Assembly (NCBI RefSeq): GCF_000018045.1
Contig: NC_009792.1
Coordinates: forward strand, 434,001-498,000
Length of the DNA: 64,000 nucleotides
Source: Citrobacter koseri ATCC BAA-895
GTDB lineage: Bacteria; Pseudomonadota; Gammaproteobacteria; Enterobacterales; Enterobacteriaceae
Direction of reading: 5' to 3'
Part shown: positions 62,838 to 64,000 of the stretch, piece by piece
Layout of the letters: every line of letters begins with the position of its first letter
How positions within the stretch are numbered: position 1 is the stretch's first letter
Translations under genes and position numbers: made by a program
Notes under the pieces: model-generated
Told to the model about the DNA's origin: nothing
Databases searched by the model: none
The model's input: the letters and a program-made list of their open reading frames with translations, nothing else

Positions 62838-62918
62838 TGATGTCGGATGGCGCTGGCGCTTATCCGACCTACGGGAATCTGTAGGCCCGGTAAGCGTTAG
62901 CGCCACCGGGCAAAAAAG
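62838..62918. repeat. REP pair between nuoL and nuoM
   Basis: GTCGGATGGCGCTGGCGCTT with ATCCGACCTACGG, then GTAGGCCCGGTAAGCGTTAG closing with GCGCCACCGGGC: an inverted REP pair of mixed type inside the operon. Confidence 0.9.
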
Positions 62919-63003
62919 GCCGCAATCCGAAGTGAATTTTCTGTTGTGAGAATTCGTTGAAAATCAGGTCCTGATGGGACTTTAACAAGGAATAAAGATC
63001 GCC

Positions 63004-64000
63004 ATGTTACTACCCTGGCTAATATTAATTCCCTTTATCGGTGGCTTTCTGTGCTGGCAGACCGAACGCTTCGGCGTGAAGGTGCCGCGCTGGATTGCGC
63101 TGATCACCATGGGACTGACGCTGGCGCTTGGCCTGCAACTGTGGTTGCAGGGCGGCTATTCACTGACGCAAGCCGCTGGCATTCCGCAGTGGCAGTCTGA
63201 GTTCATTCTGCCGTGGATCCCGCGCTTCGGCATCTCTATCCATCTGGCTATTGACGGTTTGTCGCTGCTGATGGTGGTGCTGACCGGTCTGCTGGGCGTT
63301 CTGGCGGTACTCTGCTCCTGGAATGAAATCGAAAAATATCAGGGCTTCTTCCACCTGAACCTGATGTGGATTCTGGGCGGCGTTATCGGCGTGTTCCTTG
63401 CCATCGATATGTTCCTGTTCTTCTTCTTCTGGGAAATGATGCTGGTGCCGATGTACTTCCTGATCGCGCTGTGGGGGCACAAAGCCTCTGACGGTAAAAC
63501 GCGTATCACGGCGGCTACCAAGTTCTTCATCTATACCCAGGCGAGCGGTCTGGTGATGTTGATTGCCATCCTGGCGCTGGTGTTTGTACACCACAATGCG
63601 ACCGGCGTCTGGACCTTCAACTACGAAGACCTGCTGAAAACGCCGATGTCGCACGGGGTGGAATACCTGCTGATGCTGGGCTTCTTCATCGCGTTTGCGG
63701 TGAAAATGCCGGTGGTTCCGCTGCACGGCTGGCTGCCGGACGCGCACTCCCAGGCGCCGACCGCAGGTTCCGTTGACCTCGCCGGTATTTTGCTGAAAAC
63801 GGCGGCTTACGGTCTGCTGCGCTTCTCGCTGCCGCTGTTCCCGAACGCCTCCGCCGAGTTTGCGCCGATTGCGATGTGGCTGGGTGTGATTGGCATCTTC
63901 TACGGCGCGTGGATGGCTTTCACCCAGTACGACATTAAACGTCTGATTGCGTACACTTCCGTTTCGCACATGGGCTTCGTACTGATTGCTATCTACACCG
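63004..64000 (+). CDS. nuoM: NADH-quinone oxidoreductase subunit M, N-terminal part
   Basis: The gene starts with ATG at 63004 after AACAAGGAATAAAGATCGCC and runs off the window end; 332 codons of about 509 are present. MLLPWLILIPFIGGFLCW is the first membrane segment; FFFFWEMMLVPMYFLIALWG holds the conserved Glu, and LHGWLPDAHSQAPTAGSVDLAG is the antiporter motif. It is the second proton-pumping subunit. nuoN would follow outside. Confidence 0.96.
   Translation, partial: MLLPWLILIPFIGGFLCWQTERFGVKVPRWIALITMGLTLALGLQLWLQGGYSLTQAAGIPQWQSEFILPWIPRFGISIHLAIDGLSLLMVVLTGLLGVLAVLCSWNEIEKYQGFFHLNLMWILGGVIGVFLAIDMFLFFFFWEMMLVPMYFLIALWGHKASDGKTRITAATKFFIYTQASGLVMLIAILALVFVHHNATGVWTFNYEDLLKTPMSHGVEYLLMLGFFIAFAVKMPVVPLHGWLPDAHSQAPTAGSVDLAGILLKTAAYGLLRFSLPLFPNASAEFAPIAMWLGVIGIFYGAWMAFTQYDIKRLIAYTSVSHMGFVLIAIYT

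Noticed and set aside
1..64000. CRISPR array, tRNA, rRNA, insertion sequence, integrase or phage genes
   Set aside because: None found on reading the gene products and gaps; the only repeats are REP/BIME elements and short hairpins.

Overview
The window is 64 kb of enterobacterial chromosome from the Salmonella/Citrobacter branch, with no phage, insertion sequence, integrase, rRNA, tRNA or CRISPR array that I can see. Gene order follows the E. coli fadJ-to-nuo segment. Proteins such as HisJ, FabB, TruA and NuoF read almost residue for residue like the E. coli/Salmonella versions. ArgT, AckA and the start of NuoB differ from the S. Typhimurium and E. coli K-12 sequences I remember, so S. bongori, another Salmonella lineage or Citrobacter are all possible. 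Species is inferred from memory, not from a search.

Layout. 1-9100: the 3' end of fadJ, sixA, smrB, prmB-aroC-mepA-yfcA-epmC-yfcL (fatty acid oxidation, signalling phosphatase, ribosome rescue, uL3 methylation, chorismate, murein hydrolysis, EF-P modification), then mnmC. 9255-13540: fabB with FadR-like and FabR-like sites, a DUF3828 lipoprotein, the MFS gene yfcJ, and flk. 13632-23440: pdxB-usg-truA-dedA-accD-folC-dedD, then the PurR-controlled cvpA-purF-ubiX. 23728-27906: argT and hisJQMP, the basic amino acid/histidine ABC importer, with sigma-54 promoters before argT and hisJ and an NtrC-type site cluster between them. 28004-31920: a GNAT acetyltransferase, yfcH, folX, yfcF, yfcE, yfcD.

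31926-37181 is the accessory island: a LacI-family regulator divergent from an operon for an ascorbate-type PTS (EIIA, EIIB, EIIC) coupled by overlapping genes to a transketolase split into two polypeptides. Its control region has two perfect 12-bp palindromes and a perfect CRP palindrome. The operon has no isomerase, epimerase, kinase or aldolase, which suggests that the imported sugar phosphate is itself the transketolase donor. The sugar is not known to me. This is the best candidate for an undescribed system here, although the cluster itself occurs in Salmonella (STM2340-2345 in LT2, from memory).

37286-48417: yfcC, pta-ackA (acetate), yfbV, yfbU, hxpA, yfbS, yfbR, alaA. 49353-64000: lrhA and the respiratory complex I operon nuoABCDEFGHIJKLM, with nuoM cut by the window end. 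The nuo genes overlap or abut except at breaks that carry stem-loops or a REP element.

REP/BIME palindromes occur at ten sites, six of them between convergent genes. Four stretches longer than 300 bases lack a confident gene: 20417-20730, 42453-42790, 48418-49352 and 50292-50919. Each is described below.
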